Shown: positions 1 to 7,519 of the stretch, piece after piece
Layout of the letters: each line of letters begins with the position of its first letter
Numbering within the stretch: position 1 is the stretch's first letter
Source of the DNA: an uncultured Rubritalea sp.
GTDB taxonomy: Bacteria; Verrucomicrobiota; Verrucomicrobiia; Verrucomicrobiales; Akkermansiaceae
Assembly: GCA_937951395.1 (NCBI GenBank)
Contig: CALFBV010000036.1
Span: 1-9,797, forward strand
Direction: 5' to 3'
DNA length: 9,797 nucleotides
Made by a program: the position numbers and the translations under genes
Notes under the pieces: generated by a model
What the model was told of the DNA's origin: nothing
Seen by the model: only the letters and a program-made list of their open reading frames with translations
Databases searched by the model: none

Positions 1-1
1 A

Positions 2-256
2 GACGACATGTCTGCCCTCCCGCTCATAGACATTCCACAGAGCGAGCCATCAGAAACCCTCAAACTAGATATCAGCACTCTAACAGAAACTGAGTCCCTC
101 ATCTACAAGAGTCTAAGTGCAGAAGAAATCACCATTGATCAACTCATCGCAGCCACACAGCTAAAGATCCCTGCACTACTCCCAGCTCTACTCACCTTAG
201 AAATGAAGAAGATCATCACCCAGCTACCTGGACCACGTTACAAAACGCGGCATTGA
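2..256 (+). CDS. dprA: DprA C-terminal winged-helix domain (5'-truncated gene)
   Basis: This is the 3' end of a gene for the DNA-processing protein DprA, which loads RecA onto incoming single-stranded DNA during natural transformation. Only about 84 codons are inside the window. The frame is open through the left edge, so the ATG at position 8 is internal rather than the true start. The visible part is an acidic linker followed by a small winged-helix domain, with the typical DprA ending: a helix like LLPALLTLEMKKIITQLPG followed by PRYKTRH. The Rossmann-fold core that binds DNA lies upstream and cannot be checked. The gene ends with TGA at 254-256, and 234 bases separate it from ppc. I see no clear terminator hairpin after it. 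The family call rests on this C-terminal signature alone. Confidence 0.8.
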   Translation, partial: DDMSALPLIDIPQSEPSETLKLDISTLTETESLIYKSLSAEEITIDQLIAATQLKIPALLPALLTLEMKKIITQLPGPRYKTRH

Positions 257-331
257 TTAAATGTAGAAAAGGCTAACTAGCTAAGAGCTCCGCGCCACCA
301 GGCTTAGTTTATTATTCATAATTTGATGGTT

Positions 332-348
332 TGAATTACCCGAATTCA
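332..348. promoter_or_regulatory. Imperfect palindrome in the dprA-ppc gap, possible operator
   Basis: The gap at 257-490 holds no gene. Within it, TGAATT-ACCCG-AATTCA forms 6-base inverted arms around a 5-base centre. It sits among weak promoter-like hexamers: TTGATG at 323-328 with CATACT at 347-352 (18-base spacer), and TATAAA at 392-397 with a poor TTGTCT 20 bases upstream. None is a strong sigma-70 match, so the ppc promoter is not settled. A short AT-rich palindrome of this kind can arise by chance. Confidence 0.2.
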
Positions 349-490
349 TACTTTAAACGCACCGCTTGTCTAGTGTGAATGTCTACGAGCCTATAAAACA
401 TCCCAAAAAAACTTATCCCTATCCAGAAAAAATCACAGTACCGCGCAGAAAGATCTTCACCCCTACTAATTTCTCCCCCATACTCTGCCC

Positions 491-3259
491 GTGAACACTA
501 CTAATAGCGATATCAACCCAGTCCGTGAGAATCTCCGTCAAGAAGGCTTTGCCCTTATCGATGACACTCTCACCTTTCTTATCGATTCACTCTCTGACTC
601 CCTCACCTCGCTCGGTGAAGATGAGCTCATTCCTTTCCTTCCATGGAGAAATGTAACGCCTGATTCCACTCCTCCCGAAGGAACTCAGCAGCTCTACTCC
701 ATAGGATTCCAGCTTTTAAACATGGTGGAAGAGCGTGTCTCTGCTGCTATCCGCCGCGAACGCGAAAACGAACTCGGAGCCGCATCCATCCGTGGTCTAT
801 GGGCACGCACGCTAAAGGATATGAAAGATTTAGGCCTAGACGAAGAGCAGATCCTAGACGTGCTCAAAGATGTCCACGTAGAGCCAGTACTTACAGCCCA
901 CCCTACTGAGGCGAAACGCGCCACCGTCCGCGAGCGCCATCGCGCTATCTATGAAGAACTCGCCAGAAGTGAGCACCCTAAGTACACTGACCGTGAGCGC
1001 CGCCGCATAAAGGCAAACATCTCTGCCGCCATGGAGACACTCTGGCGCACTGGAGAGATCCACATGACCCGCCCAGACCTCAAGCAAGAACTCCGAAACG
1101 CCCTCTACTACCTACGTGAAATGTATCCAGCAGTGTTAAACCGCCTCGATACTCACTTCACCGAAGCTTGGAGAGACGCAGGATTCTCCGTTGACAGACT
1201 TCGCAACTCAGGTAAACTTCCACGCGTTACCTTTGGCACATGGATCGGTGGTGACCGTGATGGACACCCGCTTGTTACTCCTGAGGTAACTTACGATACG
1301 CTAGCGGACCTCCGCTATCACGCCATCGTACTCATGCGCAAGGAGCTCAAGGAACTCGCATTCCACCTCACCATTTCTAAGCAATTTCAGGAAATCCCTG
1401 AGGCACTGACTGAGCGTATTCAGGAAATCTCTCACCAGATCGGGAATCCATCTTACGCGGCAGACATCTTGCACCAGAACCGTGAGGAACCATGGCGTCA
1501 GCTAGTCTATCTAATGCGCGGCATGCTATTCGACACCGGAAAAGGCACAGGTAACGGATACCAGCGACCAGAAGAACTCGATGCAGATTTAGCTCTACTA
1601 GAAAAGACTCTTCTCAGCACTGGCTGCCTTCAGCTCATCAAGCTCCACGTCACCCCGCTACGCCACAAGCTATCCATCTTTGGCTTCCATTTAGCGACCA
1701 TAGACATCCGCCAAAACTCTGAGCATCATGATGCAGCAGTCTCTCAGCTGCTCGTAGCTGCAGGTATCGATGACGGAGAAAATTTCGACACATGGAGTGA
1801 AGAAAAACGCTGTGAATTCCTCAGCGCAGAACTCCTCTCCGCCAGACCATTCCTACACGACACCACATCCGCAGGAGCAGAAGCAGACTCAGTGCTAGAT
1901 AGCTACCGCGTAATCGCAGATCAGATAGGCAACTATGGCATGGGCGGCATCGGAGCATTCATCGTCTCCATGACACGCTCTGTCTCAGACCTACTCGTCG
2001 TTTACCTACTCCAACGTGAGGCTGGAATTTTAGTCCAAGTAGATGGCGGACTCGCTTCACCTATCGAAGTGGTCCCACTCTACGAGACCAAGGATGACCT
2101 AGACTCATCTCAAGACCTGCTCGCAGGATTCCTAGATCATCCATTGACACAGCGTAGCTATAAACTCCGCTACCCAGAAGGAAACCCCTTCCAGCAAGTC
2201 ATGCTCGGCTACTCAGATTCTAACAAAGACTGCGGCATCCTCTCCGCCCAGTGGTCACTCTACCGCGCAGAAAAAGCCATGGTCGAGACCGCCGCTAAGC
2301 GCGGCATCCGTCTGAATTACTTCCACGGCAGAGGCGGCACCATTTCCCGTGGAGCAGGCCCTACACAGTGGTTCATGGAAGCACTACCACACGGCTCACT
2401 CAGCGGGCATTTCCGTATGACCGAGCAGGGAGAAACCATCGCCCAGAAATACGCTAATCTTTCGAACGCCACCTTCAACATCGAGCTACTCATCGCCAGC
2501 GCAGCCACTACAGCAGCCAAGCACAAGCACGCTCCAGCGCCAGTAGATCCATGCATCCAATTCATGCCTGCGCTCTCCGATGGCTCAGAAAAAGCTTACC
2601 AAAAGCTTCTCAAAACCGAGGGATTCATCCCATTTTACAGAGAGGCTACCATCATCGATGCACTAGAGAATTCCCGCATCGGCTCACGCCCATCACGCAG
2701 AACTGGTAAAAAAGACTTCTCCCTAGATGACCTCCGCGCCATCCCATGGGTATTCTCCTGGACCCAAGCCCGTTTCTACCTCACAGGCTGGTTCGGAGTA
2801 GGCTCCGCTCTCAATGGAATGAGAGAAAACAACCCTGCAGACTACCAGGCACTCAAGGACGGACTAAAGGAATCTACCTTCCTCCAATACGCGCTCACCA
2901 ACGTAGAGACCAACCTAGCCAGCGCTAACCGCGAGCTAATGATCACCTACGGAGAACTCTGCACAGATGACTTACTCAAGGACACATTCATGGAAATTAT
3001 TCTAACAGAATTTGACCTAACAAAAGAGCTACTATTCGACATCTTCAACGGTGATTTCGAACAACGCCGCCCAAGAATGAGTAAGACCCTAGCCATCCGT
3101 GAAGAACCCCTCAAGGTCCTCCACCACCAGCAAGTAGCCCTCATCAAGCAATGGCGCGCCCTCAAAGCAGAAGGAAAAGAAGAAGAAGCAGAAACCCTCT
3201 TCCCCAAAATCCTCCTAAGCATCAACGCGATTTCATCTGGGCTTAGAACTACAGGCTAA
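491..3259 (+). CDS. ppc: Phosphoenolpyruvate carboxylase
   Basis: This cytoplasmic enzyme adds bicarbonate to phosphoenolpyruvate to give oxaloacetate, refilling the TCA cycle. It has 922 residues, full length for the bacterial family (883 in E. coli). Motifs appear in the expected order: LTAHPTE with catalytic His137, GTWIGGDRDGHP at 249-260, the IDIRQNS segment near 404-410, VVPLYETKDDL with metal-ligand Glu532, GYSDSNKD with metal-ligand Asp576, FHGRGGTISRG with His612 and Arg620, TEQGETI at 644-650, IPWVFSWTQARFYL near 751-764, and the C-terminal RTTG. The start is GTG at 491. An in-frame TAA at 467-469 lies just upstream, no other start codon fits, and the N-terminal helix begins soon after. 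No Shine-Dalgarno sequence precedes it. By eye, two residues that bind the inhibitor aspartate in E. coli are changed: Lys773 to Arg736 and Asn881 to Thr920. The gene converges with the ACT gene, with 24 bases between them and no obvious terminator. Confidence 0.97.
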   Translation: MNTTNSDINPVRENLRQEGFALIDDTLTFLIDSLSDSLTSLGEDELIPFLPWRNVTPDSTPPEGTQQLYSIGFQLLNMVEERVSAAIRRERENELGAASIRGLWARTLKDMKDLGLDEEQILDVLKDVHVEPVLTAHPTEAKRATVRERHRAIYEELARSEHPKYTDRERRRIKANISAAMETLWRTGEIHMTRPDLKQELRNALYYLREMYPAVLNRLDTHFTEAWRDAGFSVDRLRNSGKLPRVTFGTWIGGDRDGHPLVTPEVTYDTLADLRYHAIVLMRKELKELAFHLTISKQFQEIPEALTERIQEISHQIGNPSYAADILHQNREEPWRQLVYLMRGMLFDTGKGTGNGYQRPEELDADLALLEKTLLSTGCLQLIKLHVTPLRHKLSIFGFHLATIDIRQNSEHHDAAVSQLLVAAGIDDGENFDTWSEEKRCEFLSAELLSARPFLHDTTSAGAEADSVLDSYRVIADQIGNYGMGGIGAFIVSMTRSVSDLLVVYLLQREAGILVQVDGGLASPIEVVPLYETKDDLDSSQDLLAGFLDHPLTQRSYKLRYPEGNPFQQVMLGYSDSNKDCGILSAQWSLYRAEKAMVETAAKRGIRLNYFHGRGGTISRGAGPTQWFMEALPHGSLSGHFRMTEQGETIAQKYANLSNATFNIELLIASAATTAAKHKHAPAPVDPCIQFMPALSDGSEKAYQKLLKTEGFIPFYREATIIDALENSRIGSRPSRRTGKKDFSLDDLRAIPWVFSWTQARFYLTGWFGVGSALNGMRENNPADYQALKDGLKESTFLQYALTNVETNLASANRELMITYGELCTDDLLKDTFMEIILTEFDLTKELLFDIFNGDFEQRRPRMSKTLAIREEPLKVLHHQQVALIKQWRALKAEGKEEEAETLFPKILLSINAISSGLRTTG

Positions 3260-3283
3260 ATCTTAACCCTATATCATACCACT

Positions 3284-3742
3284 CTACCGAGAAAGATCCT
3301 GCTGGTACATTACTTTGATGCCCGCTTTGTGTAAAATTTCTGCTCCGAAGAAATGATCATCTAGGTGGAAGGCCATCAAAGAAAAACCTTCTGGGTGGGA
3401 AAGTAGGCTGTAGGCGAAGTCTACGTTAGTCTCGCCCTCTCTAAGGATGCTTAGGCATTTTTCTAGCTCTGTGCAGGAGATTCTGAGTGCCACCACTACC
3501 ATGTTGCAACTAGTGTGTGGGATGCCTTTTTCTAAGAATAGTTGCCCCACTACTTCTGGATCTGTCACGATGAGACGCACGATGGTAGCGTCCTTTGCAT
3601 CTTGCATACAGAGACCTATCACCTCTTCTCCGCTATTGCGCACAAGTTGTAATAGCTGCCCAAGGGAGCCTACGCGGTTCTGCAACAGCACGGAAAACTG
3701 CTTCACTGGCTGCTTATCTTTCTTAATGATCACCTCTGGCAT
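3284..3742 (-). CDS. Small protein with two ACT domains
   Basis: This 152-residue protein appears to be two ACT folds and little else. The first covers roughly residues 13-72 and carries the usual ligand-loop signature, NRVGSLGQL, between strand 1 and helix 1. The second covers roughly 80-150, with predicted strands at MVVVALRI and FSLMAFHL. ACT domains usually bind amino acids or other small ligands and regulate enzymes or transporters. No catalytic domain is attached, so this is probably a stand-alone sensor or regulatory subunit whose partner is unknown. The ATG at 3740-3742 follows the stop of the ankyrin lipoprotein gene by 26 bases, on the same strand, so the two are probably co-transcribed. 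No Shine-Dalgarno sequence is visible. The ACT call is firm for the first half and weaker for the second. Confidence 0.75.
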   Translation of the reverse strand: MPEVIIKKDKQPVKQFSVLLQNRVGSLGQLLQLVRNSGEEVIGLCMQDAKDATIVRLIVTDPEVVGQLFLEKGIPHTSCNMVVVALRISCTELEKCLSILREGETNVDFAYSLLSHPEGFSLMAFHLDDHFFGAEILHKAGIKVMYQQDLSR

Positions 3743-3768
3743 TACTAATTTAGAATACTGTTAGAATA
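3743..3768 (-). repeat. Short direct repeat between the lipoprotein and ACT genes
   Basis: On the minus strand, the spacer between these two genes contains TATTCTAA twice, separated by CAG, so the copies are 11 bases apart (plus-strand positions 3761-3768 and 3750-3757). One helical turn of spacing could suit a protein-binding site, but in AT-rich DNA a repeat this short may be chance. Confidence 0.3.
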
Positions 3769-5331
3769 TTACTTTTTGATCCCCATGAGTGGTAGCATGG
3801 ATAGCTGACCTGTCCCAATGTTCTCTATGATCACTTCTTCGTTATTTACGTCCATCACCTTATAAGCGGTCCCTTTGAGATCATAGAACTCATCTTCACG
3901 CTCGATGATAAGATATTCTCCAGTCTCATTTATCTTAAGCACTGCAATGGCTTCAGCAGCTTGGGATTCGTAACCAGCGTAGAGCTCTCTAAGATGACCG
4001 GTTTTCTCATCTTCTATCATCAGTGTGACGAGTTCTTTATCCTCCCCACCAGTGAGCTTGTTGTTCACCACTTTCTTTTTGATCTGCTTCACCCGTAGAC
4101 CAGTCATGCCGATCTGGCTGCCTGCTGCGATCTCTACTTCTGGATCTGGAGCTGGTTGATTTTCTCTTAGGTCATAAATTTCTACTTTCCCAGATTCGTC
4201 CGCGTGGATTTTGATGGGAAGAGATTTTTCTGCGTAAGCGGCCATGGTCACCTTTTCACTCACAGCCACATTACCTGATAACTCTAGAGGGACGCTTTTC
4301 CCCTGGATGCGATTGATCACTACCTGTTCCTTAGCTTTATTTTTAAGCGGGGCTGGCTGACCTTTTTGCACAGCTTGGTCTACTGAGGTTGGCATAGGAG
4401 ATCGGTCCATCGCTTTTTGTATCAGAGATTCCATTTCGTCCTCGCTCCAATCTAGTGCGAGTGCGCCAGCTTCTTGATCTGTTGCTAAATTTTCGGCGTC
4501 TACTTTCTCAGATTCTACAAGCACGGCTAGCACTCTGTCATTCCCCTGTGCATACTCTTTAGCCAGCTTGCCATCATCTGAAACTGCGTATAAATTTGCC
4601 CCCTCATCGAGCAAGGCCTTAGCAGCTCTGTCATTACCGCGCTCAGCGGCTAGCATGAGAGCCGTCTTACCTTCGTTTCTTGCATATACAGAGGCTCCAT
4701 ATTTCACTAACATAGGAATCGCTTCATGCTGATCCATGTCAGCTGCGTAGAGCAGACCGGTGTCTAACAACTCTCTACTCTCAGCTGCGAGGAGGTTGAT
4801 CACCTCTGGAGACTTCCCATCTATGGCGTGGATCAGAGCGAATTTGCCTATCTTATCTTTACGGATAGCACTCGCGCCATTCTCTAACAGATAAGTTATC
4901 GCCTCACCATTCTGCACTCCAGCCGCTTTCGCCGCTGCCATGATTGGAGATACTCCATCCTGATCTACAGCTTCTATGTCACCTCCATTTTTAACAATGA
5001 AATCTAGAGCTCTGATAGAGCCAGACCCAGCAGCAACATGAACGGCGGTTCTCCCAGTGGAATCCTGTTCATTGAAGTCAAATTTACGTGATTTAAAAAT
5101 TTTCAGTGCTTGGATATCGTCATTTTCTACTGCTTTAAACAAACCTGCCAGATCTAATTCATAGCCCACAAGCTTGAGAGTAGCCTCCTCTTCTTGCGCC
5201 TGGCTTTTCCTACCACAGCTGGTCGCACCGATGACAGAAACTGCCAACACCAGCGCTGAGACTATACCACCACATCGATAGAGCCTTCCTTGGAAAAAGG
5301 CCTCACTACTAAAGTAATCTTTAATTTTCAT
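3769..5331 (-). CDS. Ankyrin-repeat lipoprotein with a C-terminal beta-rich region
   Basis: This 520-residue protein is probably exported and membrane-anchored. A basic N-terminus and a hydrophobic stretch (residues 21-36) end in IGATSC, a permissive lipobox with Cys39 as the likely lipidated residue, followed by Gly40. Six or so ankyrin repeats fill residues 59-272. The clearest are 92-124 (TGRTAVHVAAGSG), 125-159 and 220-252 (GKTALMLAAERGNDRAAKAL); those around 160-218 are degenerate. An acidic, low-complexity linker follows (about 275-335). The last 180 residues look beta-strand-rich, with charged strands such as EYLIIEREDEFYDL, and match no family I recognise. Ankyrin repeats mediate protein binding, so a role as a periplasmic or surface scaffold is inferred. 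The ACT gene lies 26 bases downstream. The upstream promoter (5338-5365) would start transcription at or next to the start codon. Confidence 0.8.
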   Translation of the reverse strand: MKIKDYFSSEAFFQGRLYRCGGIVSALVLAVSVIGATSCGRKSQAQEEEATLKLVGYELDLAGLFKAVENDDIQALKIFKSRKFDFNEQDSTGRTAVHVAAGSGSIRALDFIVKNGGDIEAVDQDGVSPIMAAAKAAGVQNGEAITYLLENGASAIRKDKIGKFALIHAIDGKSPEVINLLAAESRELLDTGLLYAADMDQHEAIPMLVKYGASVYARNEGKTALMLAAERGNDRAAKALLDEGANLYAVSDDGKLAKEYAQGNDRVLAVLVESEKVDAENLATDQEAGALALDWSEDEMESLIQKAMDRSPMPTSVDQAVQKGQPAPLKNKAKEQVVINRIQGKSVPLELSGNVAVSEKVTMAAYAEKSLPIKIHADESGKVEIYDLRENQPAPDPEVEIAAGSQIGMTGLRVKQIKKKVVNNKLTGGEDKELVTLMIEDEKTGHLRELYAGYESQAAEAIAVLKINETGEYLIIEREDEFYDLKGTAYKVMDVNNEEVIIENIGTGQLSMLPLMGIKK

Positions 5332-5337
5332 GAATCC

Positions 5338-5365
5338 ATAATACCACGAAGTCGCTTATCGTCAA
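5338..5365 (-). promoter_or_regulatory. Sigma-70-type promoter of the ankyrin lipoprotein gene
   Basis: Read on the minus strand, TTGACG (plus 5360-5365) and TATTAT (plus 5338-5343) are separated by 16 bases. Each hexamer matches the consensus at five of six positions. Only GGATTC lies between the -10 element and the ATG, so the expected transcription start falls on or next to the A of the start codon and the message would be leaderless. Confidence 0.6.
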
Positions 5366-5431
5366 TTCTTAATCCGTATCTCAACGCTCGCCTTCATGAA
5401 CGAGAAACTAATCATAATATAACTCACTCAC

Positions 5432-5459
5432 TTGACCCTCGCTGATTAGTCGTTACATT
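5432..5459 (+). promoter_or_regulatory. Probable promoter of ftnA
   Basis: TTGACC (5432-5437, five of six matches) and TACATT (5454-5459, four of six) are 16 bases apart. Transcription would start near 5466, leaving a leader of about 20 bases. That leader contains TAACCAT twice (5471-5477 and 5481-5487) and no Shine-Dalgarno sequence. I see no convincing Fur box, so iron control cannot be read from the sequence. Confidence 0.45.
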
Positions 5460-5485
5460 CAGAGCATAAATAACCATTACTAACC

Positions 5486-5992
5486 ATGATTCAGAAAGAA
5501 CTAGAAAATGCGATCAATGCACAGATTAACCAAGAACTCACTGCTTCTTATAACTATCTTGGCATGTCCACTTATTTCGATGAGCTCAGCCTAGATGGGT
5601 TTGCTTCCTGGATGCAAAATCAGCACTCAGAAGAGCAAGAACACGCAATGAAACTACTGAACTATCTCCAAGACCGCGGTGGACGCGTTCAGTTAGCATC
5701 CATCCCTAGCCCGCAAGTCGAGTTCACCTCCATCCTTGAAGTCTTTGAAATCTCACTGCAGATGGAAATAGAAAATACTAATTCCATCAATGCTCTCTAT
5801 GAACTAGCACTCAAACACAGCGATCACGCCACAAAAAGTCATCTGCAATGGTTCCTAGACGAGCAAGTGGAAGAGGAAAAGAGCATGGAAGACATCATCG
5901 CAAATCTCAAGCTAATCGGTGATGATAAAGCTGGCCTCCTATACCTCAATGACAAGCTAGGCCAGCGTAACCTAGACTCTGCTGGAGAGTAA
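5486..5992 (+). CDS. ftnA: Bacterial non-haem ferritin
   Basis: Ferritin oxidises ferrous iron and stores it as a mineral inside a 24-subunit cytoplasmic shell. The 168-residue product aligns without gaps to E. coli FtnA numbering at the catalytic positions. Ferroxidase sites A and B are complete (Glu17, Glu50, His53, Glu94, Gln127, Glu130), and so is the site C set (Glu49, Glu126, Glu129, Glu130). Tyr24 and Trp122 are also kept. The absence of a haem-ligand methionine at the bacterioferritin position and the close match to FtnA argue against bacterioferritin or Dps. The ATG at 5486 starts with MIQKELENAINAQINQEL, the normal beginning of the family. The gene is divergent from the ankyrin lipoprotein gene and stands alone, with decayed sequence behind it. 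An 8-base inverted repeat lies within its 3' end (5930-5937 and 5959-5966), but no T-run follows. Confidence 0.95.
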   Translation: MIQKELENAINAQINQELTASYNYLGMSTYFDELSLDGFASWMQNQHSEEQEHAMKLLNYLQDRGGRVQLASIPSPQVEFTSILEVFEISLQMEIENTNSINALYELALKHSDHATKSHLQWFLDEQVEEEKSMEDIIANLKLIGDDKAGLLYLNDKLGQRNLDSAGE

Positions 5993-6002
5993 TTGCTGCT
6001 AT

Positions 6003-6354
6003 ATATTCCCCAAGAGCCAACTGCTCTCAAAGCTAAATGTGACCGTCAATATAGCTGTGGACATCAACACGAATGAGAAGACCCACACGAACCCTCTCGC
6101 TCTCATCAATGGCGTAAATGCCATCGTCAGAATAGATGGACTAAACTGGATGTGGGATAAATTAGGTACCAAGTCATCGCTCAGTCAGGTGTCCCATTTG
6201 AAAAATCAGAAATAAACGGAGTTCCGTTCCAACAGAAATGAGAAAAGACATGATGGGCTACTCACCACAGCTGATCATCGATAATGCAAACGGCCACATC
6301 TGGATTAGCTCCAATCCTGAATTCTACGCACTGTCCAAGTCAGGTGAAAACTCC
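6003..6354 (+). pseudogene. Decayed coding sequence spread over three frames, family unknown
   Basis: The stretch between ftnA and bioF has no intact gene, but protein-like sequence can be followed through all three plus frames. The first part (about 6003-6170) reads SKLNVTVNIAVDIN and then NGVNAIVRIDGLNWMWDKLG. The second (about 6173-6235) reads VIAQSGVPFEKSEINGVPFQ and then hits TGA. The third (about 6235-6354) reads MMGYSPQLIIDNANGHIWIS and continues SNPEFYALSKSGENSL. The parts join in order and read like one continuous domain, so at least two frameshifts are likely. There is no start codon or Shine-Dalgarno sequence at the left end, so the N-terminus is probably also lost. I do not recognise the family. 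The right end abuts the 3' end of bioF on the other strand, and the exact borders are approximate. Confidence 0.6.
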
Positions 6355-7512
6355 CTAATACCTCTCATAGCCACCTAGCTCCTGAGCAAGGCGCGCCAGA
6401 TCATCTTCAGTATGGTTAGCAGTCACCGTGATACGTAGCCTAGCTGTACCACGCGGCACTGTAGGATAGCGTATAGCAGGCACAAAAACTCCCTGCTCTA
6501 ACAATTTGTTAGATAGCTGGACAGCAGCATCCACCTCCCCTACCATCCAAGGAATAATGGCACTTGCAGGGGTGAGTGTTCTAGTAGATGAAAACATAGA
6601 GGTAAGTTTTTCTAGGTTATCCCACAGTAGCTTTCTGCGCTCCCCGCCTTCAGTAGAGGTGAGTATTTCTAGCGCCTTAGTAGCAGCCACAGCCTGCGCT
6701 GGAGGTGGTGCAGTAGAATAAATAAATGCTCTCCCCTTGTTCATGACTAGGTCCATGATCGCCTGTGAACCTGCGATGTATCCGCCAGCCACACCAGCTG
6801 CTTTCCCTAGAGTCCCCATGTGGATATCCACATCCTCACCACAGCCAAGGTGCTCCACTAAACCCAGCCCACTTTCCCCGTAAACACCTAAACCATGCGC
6901 CTCATCCACTAGCAGCATAGCTCCGTACTTATTCTTCAGTGAAATTATCTCTTCTAACAAAGCCACATCACCATCCATGCTAAAGACACTCTCCGTCACC
7001 ACTAAGACTCTCTCAGAACCTCTAACAGAACCATCTAACAAACGCTCCAACTTCCCCATCCCATTATGAGGAAATACCCGCACAGTCGCGCCACTCAGAT
7101 GCGCCCCATCTATCAAAGACGCGTGCACAAGTTTATCTAAAATCACCGTATCACCCTTCCCTACCAGGCCTCCTACAGTAGCAACAGACGCCGCATAACC
7201 AGTAGAAAAACTCAGAGCTGCCTCGCACCCCTTCATTTTAGCAATGCTCTTCTCTAAATCTCTATGCGGAGACATAGAGCCAGTGATTAGCCTACTCGCA
7301 CTACTCCCGGCACCCCACTCATCCACTGCATCTTTCATTGCAGAGCCTATTCCTGGATGACTCGCTAGCCCCAAGTAATCATTAGAAGCAAAGTTCACCA
7401 CCCGCTGACCATCTAACAGAATCTCTCTATCCTGCTCACTGTCCACCCAGCGAAGCTCTCGCCTGAGAGAGTGCCGCTCTAGCTCTGAGAGTTCATCCTG
7501 CAAAGATCTCAT
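6355..7512 (-). CDS. bioF: 8-amino-7-oxononanoate synthase (biotin synthesis)
   Basis: This PLP enzyme condenses pimeloyl thioester with L-alanine to form 8-amino-7-oxononanoate (KAPA), the first step of biotin ring assembly. The 385-residue length matches E. coli BioF (384). Visible landmarks are NFASNDYLGLA at 40-50, SRLITGS with Arg74, DKLVHASL with His130 that stacks on the cofactor, TESVFSMDGD at 173-182, VDEAHGLG with Asp203 and His206, and HMGTLGKAAG with the Schiff-base Lys237. The C-terminal VPAIRYPTVPRGTARLRI is typical of BioF rather than glycine C-acetyltransferase or ALA synthase, though paralogues of this fold can be hard to tell apart. It starts 7 bases after the DacA-like gene, with a weak GTGAG ahead of its ATG, so the two are likely one operon. 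No other biotin gene is in the window. Confidence 0.9.
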   Translation of the reverse strand: MRSLQDELSELERHSLRRELRWVDSEQDREILLDGQRVVNFASNDYLGLASHPGIGSAMKDAVDEWGAGSSASRLITGSMSPHRDLEKSIAKMKGCEAALSFSTGYAASVATVGGLVGKGDTVILDKLVHASLIDGAHLSGATVRVFPHNGMGKLERLLDGSVRGSERVLVVTESVFSMDGDVALLEEIISLKNKYGAMLLVDEAHGLGVYGESGLGLVEHLGCGEDVDIHMGTLGKAAGVAGGYIAGSQAIMDLVMNKGRAFIYSTAPPPAQAVAATKALEILTSTEGGERRKLLWDNLEKLTSMFSSTRTLTPASAIIPWMVGEVDAAVQLSNKLLEQGVFVPAIRYPTVPRGTARLRITVTANHTEDDLARLAQELGGYERY

Positions 7513-7519
7513 CAGCTCA

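Noticed and set aside
694..1087. Minus-strand open frames within the 5' half of ppc
   Set aside because: They are antisense to strongly conserved PEPC coding sequence and their translations are serine- and arginine-rich with no domain.
3447..3764. Plus-strand open frame of 105 codons opposite the ACT gene
   Set aside because: It lies wholly over the ACT gene and the gap after it, and its translation is serine/threonine/cysteine-rich without any recognisable fold.
5401..5425. Fur-box-like AT-rich sequence upstream of ftnA
   Set aside because: It shows too little match to the inverted GATAAT pattern to support an iron-regulator site.
5930..5966. Perfect 8-base inverted repeat with a 21-base loop near the end of ftnA, as a terminator
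   Set aside because: It lies within conserved ferritin codons, the loop is long and no T-run follows, so it is not a convincing terminator.
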